Below, one piece after another: positions 18,525 to 27,938 of a stretch of 64,000 nucleotides of DNA. The notes beneath the pieces were generated by a model. The model saw only the letters and a program-made list of their open reading frames with translations. It searched no databases and had not been told where the DNA came from. The position numbers and the translations under genes are program-made. Origin of the DNA: Bacteroidota bacterium. GTDB lineage: Bacteria; Bacteroidota; Bacteroidia; Bacteroidales; Lentimicrobiaceae. Position 1 is the first letter of the stretch. The number at the start of each line of letters is the position of its first letter. The stretch is taken from the NCBI GenBank assembly GCA_023434665.1, contig JAEYSM010000043.1:1-64000 (forward strand), read 5' to 3'.

Positions 18525-18742
18525 AGCGGTTCAACACTGCGGAGCCATAATTGTTATGGTACAATAAGCGGTTCAACACTGCGGAGCCAAAATTATTATG
18601 GTACATAAGCGGTTCAACACTGCGGAGCCAAAATTGTTATGGTACAATAAGCGGTTCAACACTGCGGAGCCATAATTATTATGGAACATAAGCGGTTCAA
18701 CACTGCGGAGCCATAATTGTTATGGTACAATAAGCAGTTCAA
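18524..18742 (+). repeat. Tandem array, 5 x 41/42 nt plus a partial unit
   Basis: Units lie at 18524-18565, 18566-18606, 18607-18648, 18649-18689 and 18690-18731, with a degenerate stub at 18732-18742. Each starts AAGCGGTTCAACACTGCGGA. Odd units are 42 nt and even units 41 nt (ACAAT versus ACAT ends), so the array probably grew by copying an 83-nt dimer. Within a unit GGTTC can pair with GAGCC, and odd units also hold ATTGT/ACAAT. The first base is the last base of the VOC stop codon. There are no spacers, so it is not CRISPR. Confidence 0.95.
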
Positions 18743-18769
18743 TTTTTGCATATAATTGATTGTAAAGTA

Positions 18770-18798
18770 TTGGTATTAAGAAATATTTAGTACCTTTG
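18770..18798 (+). promoter_or_regulatory. rpsA promoter (TTG-N18-TAnnTTTG)
   Basis: TTG (18770-18772) and TACCTTTG (18791-18798) are separated by 18 nt, one of the clearest Bacteroidota-type promoters in the window. Transcription would start near 18805, leaving a leader of about 130 nt. Confidence 0.72.
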
Positions 18799-18804
18799 CA
18801 CCCC

Positions 18805-18936
18805 TGTTTTGTCGGCTCGCATTATAGATAATATATGTGTAGTACCTGTCTGATAAAACGTGTAATTAACTTAGTATTAACCAGGTACCTTTTAATTTTT
18901 TAATTTTATTATAAGGGCCACAAAGAAAATTTTTAA
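18805..18936 (+). promoter_or_regulatory. rpsA 5' leader with a long-range hairpin
   Basis: GTACCTG (18842-18848) is complementary to CAGGTAC (18882-18888), enclosing 33 nt. A T-rich stretch follows at once (18889-18910), giving an attenuator-like layout. Ribosomal protein S1 commonly autoregulates its own mRNA, so this is a candidate control element. The start has no SD. Confidence 0.45.
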
Positions 18937-20955
18937 ATGGCGAACAACGAATTGAACGTCAATGATGATGAATTAAAAAACGCTGAGCAGGCCGCTGAAG
19001 AGCAATTAAATGACATTGAGCAGGTAGCTGATGTTTCTGCTGGCAAAGACACTGAAACTGAAGTAAAAACCTCCGAAGCTCCTGAAGCTGTTGCTTTCGA
19101 CGATGATGACGAACCAACAGTAGAAAAGCTGAAAGCACCAATGATTGAACAAGTTTCTCTCGAGAATTTTGACTGGGATGCTATTGGCAAGAAGCATGAG
19201 AACTACTCAGCTGACGAAAGAAATAAATTAGAAAACCTTTATGACAAGACTTTAAGTTCAATTGTTGAGCATGAAGTTATTGATGGTACTGTTGTTGCCA
19301 TGAACAACCGCGAGGTTGTTGTCAACATCGGATTTAAATCTGATGGTGTTATTCCTCAATCTGAATTACGCTACAACCCAAATCTAAAAGTGGGTGATCA
19401 AATAGAAGTGTATGTTGAGAGCCAGGAAGATATGGGTGGCCAATTGCTTTTATCTCATAAAAAAGCACGTATTCTCCGTTCATGGGAGCGCGTTAACCAG
19501 GCTTTCGAAAAAGAAGAAATTATCAACGGTTATGTTAAATGCCGTACCAAGGGTGGTCTCATCGTTGACGTGTTTGGCATTGAGGCATTCTTACCGGGTT
19601 CACAGATTGACGTTAAGCCAATCCGCGATTACGACATTTATGTTGATAAGGTAATGGAGTTTAAAGTCGTTAAGATCAATCAGGAGTACAAGAATGTGGT
19701 TGTTTCACATAAAGCTCTTATCGAAGACGAACTTGAGCACCAGAAAGCTGATATCATCAGCAAGCTTGAAAAAGGTCAGATCCTCGAAGGTACTGTTAAA
19801 AATATCACTTCTTACGGTGTATTTATCGACCTCGGTGGTGTTGACGGTCTTGTACATATTACTGATCTTTCATGGGGTCGTATCAATCATCCTGAAGAAA
19901 TCGTACAACTCGATCAGAAGATCAGTGTCGTTATTCTCGATTTTGATGAAAACAAGAAACGTATCGCTCTCGGTCTGAAACAATTAACTCCTCATCCATG
20001 GGATTCACTTGATGAAAACATTAAGGTTGGTGATAAAGTTACAGGCCGCGTAGTAGTTATTGCTGACTACGGTGCATTTATTGAAATTGCTCCTGGCGTT
20101 GAAGGACTTATCCACGTTTCTGAAATGTCATGGTCACAGCACCTGCGCACAGCTCAGGACTTCCTGAAAGTAGGTGACGAAGTTGAAGCTATCATTTTAA
20201 CTCTTGACCGCGAAGAGCGCAAGATGTCACTTGGTATCAAACAACTTATTCCTGATCCATGGACAAACATCCGCGATAAATATCCTCTTAATTCAAAACA
20301 TGTGGCTACAGTCCGCAACTTCACCAACTTCGGTATCTTTGTTGAGCTTGAAGAAGGTGTTGATGGTTTGATTCATATTTCTGACCTTTCATGGTCGAAG
20401 AAGATCAAACATCCGGCTGAATTCACAAAGATCGGAGAGAAGATTGATGTTATCGTTCTCGACGTTGATGTTGAAAACCGCAGATTGAGCCTCGGACACA
20501 AACAACTTGAAGAAAATCCATGGGATGTATTCGAGTCTGTATTCAATGTAGGTTCAGTTCATAAAGGAACCATCACAGCTACCAGCGATAAGGGTGTTGT
20601 TGTTGCTCTTCCTTATGGTGTTGAAGGATTTGCTCCTCTCCGCCATATCGTAAAAGAGGATAACTCTCAGGCTAAGGTTGAGGAAACTCTTGATTTCAAG
20701 GTTATTGAATTCTCTAAGGAAAACAAGAAGATCATACTTTCACATTCACGCATATTCCAGGATGTTACAGCTGAAAAGACCAAAGAAGCTTCTGCTGCTA
20801 AGGAAAGTGCTGAAACAACTACCAAACGTGCAGTGAAAAAACTGAAAGACAATCTCGAAAAGACTACCCTCGGTGACCTCGAAGCACTTGCAAATCTGAA
20901 ATCCGATATGGAACAATCAGAAAAAGCTGCTCGTAGCAAGAAGTCAGAAGAGTAA
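18937..20955 (+). CDS. rpsA: 30S ribosomal protein S1
   Basis: The protein has 672 residues, long for S1. An acidic low-complexity N-terminal extension (about 1-65, with AFDDDDEPTVEK) precedes six S1 RNA-binding repeats (for example VDGLVHITDLSWGRI, VEGLIHVSEMSWSQH, VDGLIHISDLSWSKK). A charged C-terminal tail follows. S1 helps load mRNA onto the 30S subunit. In Bacteroidota most starts lack SD sequences, as seen here. It has a strong promoter, a structured leader and a perfect terminator, hence a monocistronic, highly expressed gene. Confidence 0.97.
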   Translation: MANNELNVNDDELKNAEQAAEEQLNDIEQVADVSAGKDTETEVKTSEAPEAVAFDDDDEPTVEKLKAPMIEQVSLENFDWDAIGKKHENYSADERNKLENLYDKTLSSIVEHEVIDGTVVAMNNREVVVNIGFKSDGVIPQSELRYNPNLKVGDQIEVYVESQEDMGGQLLLSHKKARILRSWERVNQAFEKEEIINGYVKCRTKGGLIVDVFGIEAFLPGSQIDVKPIRDYDIYVDKVMEFKVVKINQEYKNVVVSHKALIEDELEHQKADIISKLEKGQILEGTVKNITSYGVFIDLGGVDGLVHITDLSWGRINHPEEIVQLDQKISVVILDFDENKKRIALGLKQLTPHPWDSLDENIKVGDKVTGRVVVIADYGAFIEIAPGVEGLIHVSEMSWSQHLRTAQDFLKVGDEVEAIILTLDREERKMSLGIKQLIPDPWTNIRDKYPLNSKHVATVRNFTNFGIFVELEEGVDGLIHISDLSWSKKIKHPAEFTKIGEKIDVIVLDVDVENRRLSLGHKQLEENPWDVFESVFNVGSVHKGTITATSDKGVVVALPYGVEGFAPLRHIVKEDNSQAKVEETLDFKVIEFSKENKKIILSHSRIFQDVTAEKTKEASAAKESAETTTKRAVKKLKDNLEKTTLGDLEALANLKSDMEQSEKAARSKKSEE

Positions 20956-20974
20956 AATCTTATAACTTTTCATT

Positions 20975-21004
20975 AAAAAATCCCCATTAACTGGGGATTT
21001 TTTG
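20975..21004 (+). terminator. Intrinsic terminator after rpsA
   Basis: AAAAAATCCCC (20975-20985) and GGGGATTTTTT (20993-21003) form a perfect 11-bp stem with a 7-nt loop. It is active-looking on the plus strand. Confidence 0.95.
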
Positions 21005-21053
21005 TTTATATTAGTGTCTGCTGTCAGACTCTATCTAACTTAATTTCTGTTGA

Positions 21054-21971
21054 ATGAAAGAATTTTCTGTTACAGTACTTGGAAGTAGTGCAGCAATGGC
21101 AACAGCCGACCGCAACCTTACCTCTCATCTGGTAAACCATTGCAACAGGCTTTTCCTGATTGACTGCGGGGAAGGAACTCAATTCCGCTTAAGGGATCTT
21201 AAAATCAAGACAAACCGCATCAGGCACGTGTTTATAAGCCATTTGCATGGCGATCATTTTTATGGATTGATCGGATTGATCTCCACTATGCACCTGATGA
21301 GAAGATCGGAGGAACTGACCATACATGGCCCTGTTCAGTTAGAGAGTCTAATCCGACTGCAGCTGGAAGCTTCAGAAACTACCCTTGTATATCCTCTTAA
21401 GTTTGAAGTCACTGATCCTGATAAAGAGAAGGTTATTTATGATGACGGAAAGTTGCAGGTAATTAGTTTTCCTTTGAAGCACAGAATACCCACTACCGGA
21501 TTTCTCTTGAAGGAAAAGGAACAGCCAAGGCATATCAATAAGTCAGCAGCGGATAAAATGGGCGTTCCATTGACCTATTTTTCTAAATTGCAACAGGGAC
21601 TGGATTACATAGCGGAAGATGGCGTAAGGGTACTCAACAGTGATGTCACTCATCCTGCCGATACTCCCAGGAGCTATGGTTATTGTTCTGATACTGTTTA
21701 TAATGAAGAGGTAATTGAATGTATCAGGGGGTGTGATTTGCTATATCATGAGGCTACTTTCCGTCACGATCTTCAGCATGCAGCCGCCGAGAAAATGCAT
21801 ACCACCAATGTCCAGGCTGCCATAATTGCATTCAAAGCAGGGGTTAAACGGCTAATGATTGGGCATTTTTCAGCCAGATACGACAATCTGGAGCCATTAT
21901 TACAAGAGGCTCAAAATATCTTCCCTGATACTATGCTTGTGGAGGAGGGGATCCCGGTATATATAACCTGA
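21054..21971 (+). CDS. rnz: Ribonuclease Z
   Basis: The protein has 305 residues and a metallo-beta-lactamase fold. The zinc motif is His63-x-His65-x-Asp67-His68 (SHLHGDHFYGL), with further ligands in NSDVTHPAD-like and MIGHFSARY segments. It cleaves the 3' trailer of tRNA precursors. Length and motifs match the short bacterial RNase Z. Heptamer pieces (GTCTGCT at 21016, GATTGCT-GTCTGCT at 21999-22012) flank the gene, as around ychF. No -7 element is clear. Confidence 0.94.
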   Translation: MKEFSVTVLGSSAAMATADRNLTSHLVNHCNRLFLIDCGEGTQFRLRDLKIKTNRIRHVFISHLHGDHFYGLIGLISTMHLMRRSEELTIHGPVQLESLIRLQLEASETTLVYPLKFEVTDPDKEKVIYDDGKLQVISFPLKHRIPTTGFLLKEKEQPRHINKSAADKMGVPLTYFSKLQQGLDYIAEDGVRVLNSDVTHPADTPRSYGYCSDTVYNEEVIECIRGCDLLYHEATFRHDLQHAAAEKMHTTNVQAAIIAFKAGVKRLMIGHFSARYDNLEPLLQEAQNIFPDTMLVEEGIPVYIT

Positions 21972-22096
21972 GCTGCTGCTTTTCAGTTAACTACCATTGA
22001 TTGCTGTCTGCTGGCTACAACCGGAATTTGCTATAAGGCAGTGCAAATGCCGTTTGCCGCTGTCGTCTATGCCATAACCGGTGACCGATATTGTGA

Positions 22097-23848
22097 TTAT
22101 GCTGATTGGTATAGAATTCCCGAGAATAACTTGATCAGTGTCCTTTTATCATAAGGCTTGGCGACGTAATGAGAACAGCCATTGGCAAGAAGTTTCTCTC
22201 TGTCGCCCTGCATTGTATATCCGGTCACTGCTATGATAGGTACCTCGTGATAATTCTTGAGGGATTTAATTTGCTGTGCCACATGAATTCCATTGGGTCC
22301 GGCGCCCAGATTAATATCCATAAGAATGGCGTCGTACCTCTTATCCTTAACCTTATCAAGTGCAATGTAGCCATTTTCGGCCATGTCGATATTGCAGATC
22401 TCTCTGAGATACAATGCAGCCAACCTTCTGTTTACTTCGTTGTCTTCTACTATCAGTACTTCAGGAACACTACCCTTGCCAAGTCTCAGGGTGCTTATTG
22501 GTGCTGATTGCTCTATCAGTGGTGAAGCCTCTGATTCAACTACTGAGGCCATTGGAAGTGAAATGTAAAAATCAGAGCCCTTGCCCTGTTCACTTTCCAC
22601 CCATACCTTTCCATTAATCAATTTTCCTATTTTTGAAACAAGTGATAATCCAAGACCGCTTCCTTCAAATGTTCTTGATAAACCTTCACTTACCTGTCTG
22701 AATTCCTCAAAAATCAGCTTATGATGTTGCGGTGCAATCCCAATACCTGTATCGCTGATTTTGATGATGACATCGGTATTTTCCTTCAATCCTGCGTATA
22801 CACTGATTGACAAGCCTCCATCAGTTGTGAATTTTATTGCATTGTCAACCAGATGGTGCAGCAGTTGGCCCAACAACTTCTGATCGGCAATGGCATAAAT
22901 ATCTGGTGGCAATGCTGTTCTTATATACAGGCCTTTGTCATTGGCAATCGGGTACACATTTTTCAGCAACGAGAGTATGGTGTTCTTTATGTTAACCGGT
23001 TTCAGCGAAAGTGTTGTCTTATTCGACTCAATCGCCGAAAGGTCCATTATGGAGTTTAACGTGGTCATGAGCCTCGTTGCCGACTTGTAGATGGTTGAAG
23101 CCATGTTTTTTAGGCGCGGTTCCTCCAGCTCTTCAACCAGAATTTCAGAAAAACCCAGAATTCCAGTCATGGGCGTTCTGAGTTCATGACTCATATTGGC
23201 CAGTAGCGATGACTTTAGTCTGCTGGACTCTTCGGCATCCTCCTTTGCTTTAATCAGGGCCTTTTCGGTTAGATTTCTTTCCTCAATTTCCTTTTCATGG
23301 TTTGTAACTATACTGCTGATGAGAAGAGTATTAAAGAGCTCAGCTTGTTGCCTTAATACTTCATGTGTATATGTGGACTTTTCGCTCTCCGATATGCTGG
23401 TATCACCATAAGCACCTGCAGCTTCATCAACAGTGTATCCGTTCTCAATTGCCTTTTTGATGATCAGATCATGACAATCAACCGAATCTGTCACTCGTAA
23501 GGTGAAGATGCGAATGATATCATCACCTATCAACCTGATCTTTGTGGAGGTCACTTCATGTCCACATTCACATATCATCTGTTCCTGGACAGTGTCAGTG
23601 TCTTTCTTTTGACAAATAGATTTAATAGTGCTTTTGCAGCATTTCCATAACTTGCCGGTATCGTCGGTGTGCTTTTTGTAAGGAGCCAGAATATGACCCT
23701 GAGTCACAAAGTTTCCTGTAATGTCAGTAATAATAACGGTTGACTTAGAGGTTTCGGCATATGCCTTCTGGAGGTTACTTATCAAGGCATTGGTTGACTC
23801 GTTACTATAATCCGTTTTGAGCACAGTACATGGTGAAACGTCTATCAT
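22097..23848 (-). CDS. Hybrid sensor histidine kinase/response regulator with PocR-like sensor
   Basis: The protein has 583 residues and no membrane segment, so it is a cytosolic sensor. Residues about 15-150 resemble PocR domains (IITDITGNFVT, cysteines 70, 71, 79, 93 and 95), which bind small ligands. A short coiled coil (185-215) leads to HisKA with His221 (SHELRTPMTG). The ATPase domain shows the N-box Asn336 (HHLVDNAIKF), DTGIGIAP and GSGLGLSL. A receiver has Asp511 (ILMDINLG) and Lys in YVAKPYD. No DNA-binding partner is adjacent, so output is unknown. The cysteine cluster could bind metal or sense redox. Confidence 0.9.
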   Translation of the reverse strand: MIDVSPCTVLKTDYSNESTNALISNLQKAYAETSKSTVIITDITGNFVTQGHILAPYKKHTDDTGKLWKCCKSTIKSICQKKDTDTVQEQMICECGHEVTSTKIRLIGDDIIRIFTLRVTDSVDCHDLIIKKAIENGYTVDEAAGAYGDTSISESEKSTYTHEVLRQQAELFNTLLISSIVTNHEKEIEERNLTEKALIKAKEDAEESSRLKSSLLANMSHELRTPMTGILGFSEILVEELEEPRLKNMASTIYKSATRLMTTLNSIMDLSAIESNKTTLSLKPVNIKNTILSLLKNVYPIANDKGLYIRTALPPDIYAIADQKLLGQLLHHLVDNAIKFTTDGGLSISVYAGLKENTDVIIKISDTGIGIAPQHHKLIFEEFRQVSEGLSRTFEGSGLGLSLVSKIGKLINGKVWVESEQGKGSDFYISLPMASVVESEASPLIEQSAPISTLRLGKGSVPEVLIVEDNEVNRRLAALYLREICNIDMAENGYIALDKVKDKRYDAILMDINLGAGPNGIHVAQQIKSLKNYHEVPIIAVTGYTMQGDREKLLANGCSHYVAKPYDKRTLIKLFSGILYQSA

Positions 23849-23961
23849 CTGATGAAGGTTATAACCAGGATATCTTATTGAGATGTTGATAGTAAAATTA
23901 TAAAAATGTTACTTAACTCCAAAATAATTTATATCAAACTCATTATTACTGATGAGGAACC

Positions 23962-24684
23962 TTATTCTCCCATAATATCCGTTATAGCGACCGCAGCACA
24001 GTAACAACCGAACATGGCGGGCATATAGGATATGGTTCCGACAGTTGATTTTTTATTCAGTTCGCCCTTCAGGAGTGCAACAGCTTCTCTTGAAACCACT
24101 TCGGGGGAGTAAACTGCTTTAAAACCTGTCCTGATCCCTAGTTTATGAAGCCTCTTGCGCATGTAGTAAGCGAGTTTGCAATTATAGGTATCATCAATGT
24201 CGCTCACCTTTATTTGTGTGGGATCAAATTTCCCTCCTGCACCCATGGAACTTACCAATGGCATCCCCAGTCGCAGTGTATGGTATATCAGGTAAACCTT
24301 GGGCGACAGGGTATCGATAGCGTCAATTACATAATCATACCCCTCTTCAAGAATGTCAATCATTCTCTGGTCTTTAATGTATTCCTGAATGATGGTTAAT
24401 TTAAGTTCAGGATTGATATCTCTTAACCGGTTACCTGTTACAACTGCTTTATACTCATTTATGGTGCTGACCAAGGCAGGTAATTGCCTGTTTCTGTTGG
24501 AATCGTGAATGGTGTCACCATCAACAATTGTAAGACTGCCAACGCCTGCTCTTACGAGCTGCTCGGCCGCATAGGAACCAACACCTCCCACTCCGCAAAC
24601 GAGTATTCTTGCGCTCGTCAGCTTCCTCAGTCTCTCTTCTCCTGCCAATAATAATGTTCGTTCCTGCCAATTAGGTATTTGCAT
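23962..24684 (-). CDS. tcdA: tRNA threonylcarbamoyladenosine dehydratase
   Basis: The protein has 240 residues and belongs to the ThiF/MoeB/HesA E1-like superfamily, TcdA (CsdL/YgdL) branch. The nucleotide-binding loop is GVGGVGSYAAEQLVRAG, then IVDGDTIHDSNRNRQ and DAIDTLSPKV. It cyclises t6A37 of tRNA to ct6A using ATP. It is slightly shorter than the E. coli protein (about 268). It lies 66 nt downstream of the FAD/Fe-S dehydrogenase on the same strand. The cysteine-desulfurase partner CsdA is not adjacent; the only desulfurase in view is the SelD fusion. Confidence 0.9.
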   Translation of the reverse strand: MQIPNWQERTLLLAGEERLRKLTSARILVCGVGGVGSYAAEQLVRAGVGSLTIVDGDTIHDSNRNRQLPALVSTINEYKAVVTGNRLRDINPELKLTIIQEYIKDQRMIDILEEGYDYVIDAIDTLSPKVYLIYHTLRLGMPLVSSMGAGGKFDPTQIKVSDIDDTYNCKLAYYMRKRLHKLGIRTGFKAVYSPEVVSREAVALLKGELNKKSTVGTISYMPAMFGCYCAAVAITDIMGE

Positions 24685-24750
24685 ATTATCTTATTCTCTT
24701 TTTATTAGGAATCTTCTGAGCGGTTACATTGAGCGTTTACATTGGTTTTC

Positions 24751-27741
24751 TCAGTTTCCTGAAGCCTGTAATCCTGTAATGCCATTTTCTATAGCCAATT
24801 GCGCCGTGTCCTCTTTTTTCAAAGCTTCGTAAAATATCTCTATCGGATGCAGGGCTTGTTTTCCGGTCCCTTCGAGAATCTGGTGTCTGCAACTGGTACC
24901 CGGAGCAGCAATTACCACTTCAGCCGGGGCCTTTCTGACTTCAGGGAACAATACCAGTTCGCCTATTTTCATTGATACTTCATAATGTTCCTTTTCAAAT
25001 CCAAATGAACCTGCCATACCACAACATCCCGATTTGATTTCTTCCACCTGATAGGAATAGGGCAGGGAAAGCATTTTCCTGGTTGATGTTGTGGTTACCA
25101 GCGATTTCTGGTGGCAATGGCCATGCAGCTTTATATGTCGGTTCTCCTGATGGAATGCTTCACGCGGTATGTTACCCTGCTCATGCTGCTGCACGATAAA
25201 CTCCTCAAACAGAAACACATTGGATGCCAGTTCTATGGCTTTCTTTTTCAGTTCACCTCTCGTAAGATCGATGTATTCATCTTTAAATGTAAGTATGGCC
25301 GAGGGTTCAATTCCTATTAACGGGGTTTCTGATGTGATAAGAGGGTATAGATGATCAATGTTCTTCTGCGCAATTTTTTGTGCCTTTCTTATAAGTCCTT
25401 TACTCAAATAAGTACGGCCGCTTTCAAAAACATCAGGTATTTCTACTCTGTATCCCAATGCATTAAGCGACTTAATAGCTTTGATCCCTATTTCAACATC
25501 ATTGTAATTGGTAAACTCATCAGCAAACAGATATACTGTCTTCCCGTTGGGTTGCGTTCCCGAAACACTCTTATGCCAGCTCTTAAGAGTATATTTATAT
25601 AACAACGGGATGGATCTTTCAGGGGCAAATTCGAGTACTCCTTTCAAAGCACCCGACATGAGTTTATTTTTCAGGAACCAGTTGTAAACGCCGGGCATCA
25701 GGCTACCTATCCTGTTGAATGAAGTTATATTGGCAATCATCCAAGATCTTAATGGTGTGCCGTTGGCATCATAATAATGCTGCAGGAATTCAGCCTTGTA
25801 CTTTGCCATATCCACATTCGATGGACATTCCGATTTGCATCCTTTGCAGGATAAGCAAAGGTCCATAACATCGAGTATCTCCTTATGGTCGAATGGGTTA
25901 TCCTTGTTGCTTCTTGTGAGCAACTCCCTGAGAATATTCGCTCTTGCCCTGGTGGTGTCCTTTTCATCCCTTGTTGCCTGGTAACTGGGACACATGGTAC
26001 CAGCAAACGCCTCACTTTTCCTGCAATCACCCGAACCGTTGCATTGCTCAGCAGCACGGACAATTCCCATAGTATCCGAAAAGTCGAATATGGTATCGAT
26101 CTCGCGGGTGGCCTTACCGGGTTCGTACCTGAGCTGTGTATTCATTTGAGGGGTGTCAACAATTTTACCCTTATTAAACACATTCTCAGGGTCAAACACC
26201 TGTTTTATCCCTTTAAGGAGTTCATACACATGATCACCAAACATCAGCGGAATGAACACGCCGCGTAAACGTCCGTCTCCATGCTCGCCACTCAGTGAGC
26301 CCCTGTATTTCTTTACAAGTTTGGCTGTTTCCAGGGCTACCGTATAGAAGAGTTCAGTGTCCTGGGGATCCTTTAAGTCAAGAACAGGTCTTAAATGAAG
26401 TTCCCCGGTTGCAATATGGGCATAGTAAACGCAGCTAAGGTTAAGTTTCTCAAGCATTCCGCTGAACTCTCTCATGTAATCGGGTAGAAGTTCCGGCAGC
26501 ACAGCCGTGTCTTCAATTACGGCTACCGGCTTTCTATCTCCTTTAATGTTTGAAAGTAGTCCAAGACCTGCTTTTCTTAACGCCCAAACCTTATTGATCT
26601 CATTGCCGTAAATCACCGGGAAATGATATCCATAACCCATGTTCAGCATGTCAGCTTCCAGGTTCCGGGCAGCTGTATCAATCTCCTCTTTGGTGTTTAA
26701 AGCAAACTCAACCACCAGAATAGCAAGGGGCTCCCCACTGATAAAGAATCGGTTTTTACGCTGTTCGATGTTGTCCTTTGTCCTGTCGAGTATAAATTTG
26801 TCAATTAACTCAATAGCTACCGGTTTGTGTTTCAGTGCTATGAGATTGGCTTTGAAGGCTTCCTCAAGTGTCCTGCAGTGAATACAAACCAAGGCTTTCT
26901 CTTTTGGAGGAAGGGGAACCAGATTTAATTTAATGCTGGTTGAAAATACCAGTGTGCCTTCGCTCCCAGCCAGTATTTTGCAGAGATTAAAGGGAGTTCC
27001 TTCTTCCTTAAATGGTTCTGTGTCAAGTAGCAGGTCTAAGGCATATCCTGTATTTCTCCGCTCTAATTGCGGATCAGGGTAGTTATTCCTGATTTCAGTC
27101 CTGTTGGTCTCATCAGTCAGGATTCCTGAGATGTGTCTGTAGATCTTTCCCTCCAGATCATTCTGATTCCATTTGGCTGTGAATTCACTGCTGTTTAATG
27201 GCTTGAAAGTTACTGCAGAAGCATCACTCAGAAAGCCGGTAATCTCCAGTGTATGGTCGCGGGTACTGCCATAAACCAGTGAGTGAGAACCACATGCATT
27301 GTTTCCCACCATGCCGCCAATCATGCAACGGTTGGAGGTGGAAGTTTCAGGGCCGAAAAATAATCCATAAGGAAGTAAGGCTTTATTGAGTTCATCGAGC
27401 ACAACACCCGGCTCAACAATCACCCATTTTTCCTCAGTGTTGATCTCGAGTATCCGGTTCATATATTTTGAAACATCCACCACAATTCCTTCGCCAACCA
27501 CTTGTCCGGCCAACGATGTTCCTGCTGTCCGGGGGATGATGGTAACACCCATCTTATGGGCAAACTTTATTATGGTTGAAATATCTTCAGCATCACGGGG
27601 ACGGGCCACAGCAAGAGGAAGTTCACGATATGCCGACGCATCAGTCGCATAAAGAATACGCATGGTGTCGCCGGTATACAGGTCGCCCTTTAATTTTGAT
27701 TTAAGCTCGTTCCATTTATTTACAGGTATTTTGACAGCCAT
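24751..27741 (-). CDS. FAD-linked 2-hydroxyacid dehydrogenase with 4Fe-4S and CCG domains (YdiJ/D-lactate dehydrogenase-like)
   Basis: The protein has 996 residues. ATG 27741 (MAVKIPVNKWNELK) is the start; an open extension to 27852 runs through the promoter and into the repeat array. Domain order is FAD_binding_4 (TIIPRTAGTSLAGQ, NRCMIGGMVGNNACGS), FAD-oxidase C (SGEHGDGRLRG), a 4Fe-4S pair (CNGSGDC; CLSCKGCKSECPSN) and a CCG domain (HGHCHQKSL, KSGCCGMAGSFG). This matches YdiJ, a D-2-hydroxyglutarate dehydrogenase, and also Dld-II D-lactate dehydrogenases, so the substrate is open. Electrons would go to the quinone pool. The neighbouring DUF1338 protein, whose known homologue produces D-2-hydroxyglutarate, favours the YdiJ reading. 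Confidence 0.85.
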   Translation of the reverse strand: MAVKIPVNKWNELKSKLKGDLYTGDTMRILYATDASAYRELPLAVARPRDAEDISTIIKFAHKMGVTIIPRTAGTSLAGQVVGEGIVVDVSKYMNRILEINTEEKWVIVEPGVVLDELNKALLPYGLFFGPETSTSNRCMIGGMVGNNACGSHSLVYGSTRDHTLEITGFLSDASAVTFKPLNSSEFTAKWNQNDLEGKIYRHISGILTDETNRTEIRNNYPDPQLERRNTGYALDLLLDTEPFKEEGTPFNLCKILAGSEGTLVFSTSIKLNLVPLPPKEKALVCIHCRTLEEAFKANLIALKHKPVAIELIDKFILDRTKDNIEQRKNRFFISGEPLAILVVEFALNTKEEIDTAARNLEADMLNMGYGYHFPVIYGNEINKVWALRKAGLGLLSNIKGDRKPVAVIEDTAVLPELLPDYMREFSGMLEKLNLSCVYYAHIATGELHLRPVLDLKDPQDTELFYTVALETAKLVKKYRGSLSGEHGDGRLRGVFIPLMFGDHVYELLKGIKQVFDPENVFNKGKIVDTPQMNTQLRYEPGKATREIDTIFDFSDTMGIVRAAEQCNGSGDCRKSEAFAGTMCPSYQATRDEKDTTRARANILRELLTRSNKDNPFDHKEILDVMDLCLSCKGCKSECPSNVDMAKYKAEFLQHYYDANGTPLRSWMIANITSFNRIGSLMPGVYNWFLKNKLMSGALKGVLEFAPERSIPLLYKYTLKSWHKSVSGTQPNGKTVYLFADEFTNYNDVEIGIKAIKSLNALGYRVEIPDVFESGRTYLSKGLIRKAQKIAQKNIDHLYPLITSETPLIGIEPSAILTFKDEYIDLTRGELKKKAIELASNVFLFEEFIVQQHEQGNIPREAFHQENRHIKLHGHCHQKSLVTTTSTRKMLSLPYSYQVEEIKSGCCGMAGSFGFEKEHYEVSMKIGELVLFPEVRKAPAEVVIAAPGTSCRHQILEGTGKQALHPIEIFYEALKKEDTAQLAIENGITGLQASGN

Positions 27742-27774
27742 AATGGGGGAAAATGAATCGAAAATTTTGCATTT

Positions 27775-27782
27775 CAAAGGTA
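27775..27782 (-). promoter_or_regulatory. -7 element of the FAD/Fe-S dehydrogenase gene
   Basis: CAAAGGTA on the plus strand reads TACCTTTG on the minus strand, 33 nt before ATG 27741. The repeat array begins 14 nt further upstream. Confidence 0.55.
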
Positions 27783-27795
27783 ATACTTTACAGTT

Positions 27796-27938
27796 CACTA
27801 ATAAACCGCACCTCTCACTAAAAAACCGTACCTGCCACTTAAAAAACCGCACCTCTCACTAAAAAACCGTACCTACCACTTAAAAAACGGCACCTCTCAC
27901 TAAAAAACGCACCTAAATCACTAAAAAACCGCACCTAC
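27796..27938 (-). repeat. Tandem array, 7 x 20/21 nt, made of a terminator 3' arm
   Basis: Units start at 27796, 27816, 27836, 27857, 27877, 27898 and 27919. On the minus strand each reads close to GGTGCGGTTTTTTAGTG. Types alternate (GCACCTCT versus GTACCTRC on plus), so the higher-order period is about 41 nt. Only the unit next to the DUF1338 gene faces a matching 5' arm (see the terminator at 27923-27961); the others repeat the 3' arm and T-tract alone. The array fills most of the spacer between the DUF1338 gene and the dehydrogenase promoter. Confidence 0.93.

Noticed and set aside
18524..18742. CRISPR array
   Set aside because: Units are directly adjacent with no unique spacers, and no cas gene is in the window.
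27796..27938. CRISPR array or coding extension of the dehydrogenase
   Set aside because: There are no spacers. The open frame up to 27852 crosses the -7 element and repeat units, while the family-like start is at 27741.
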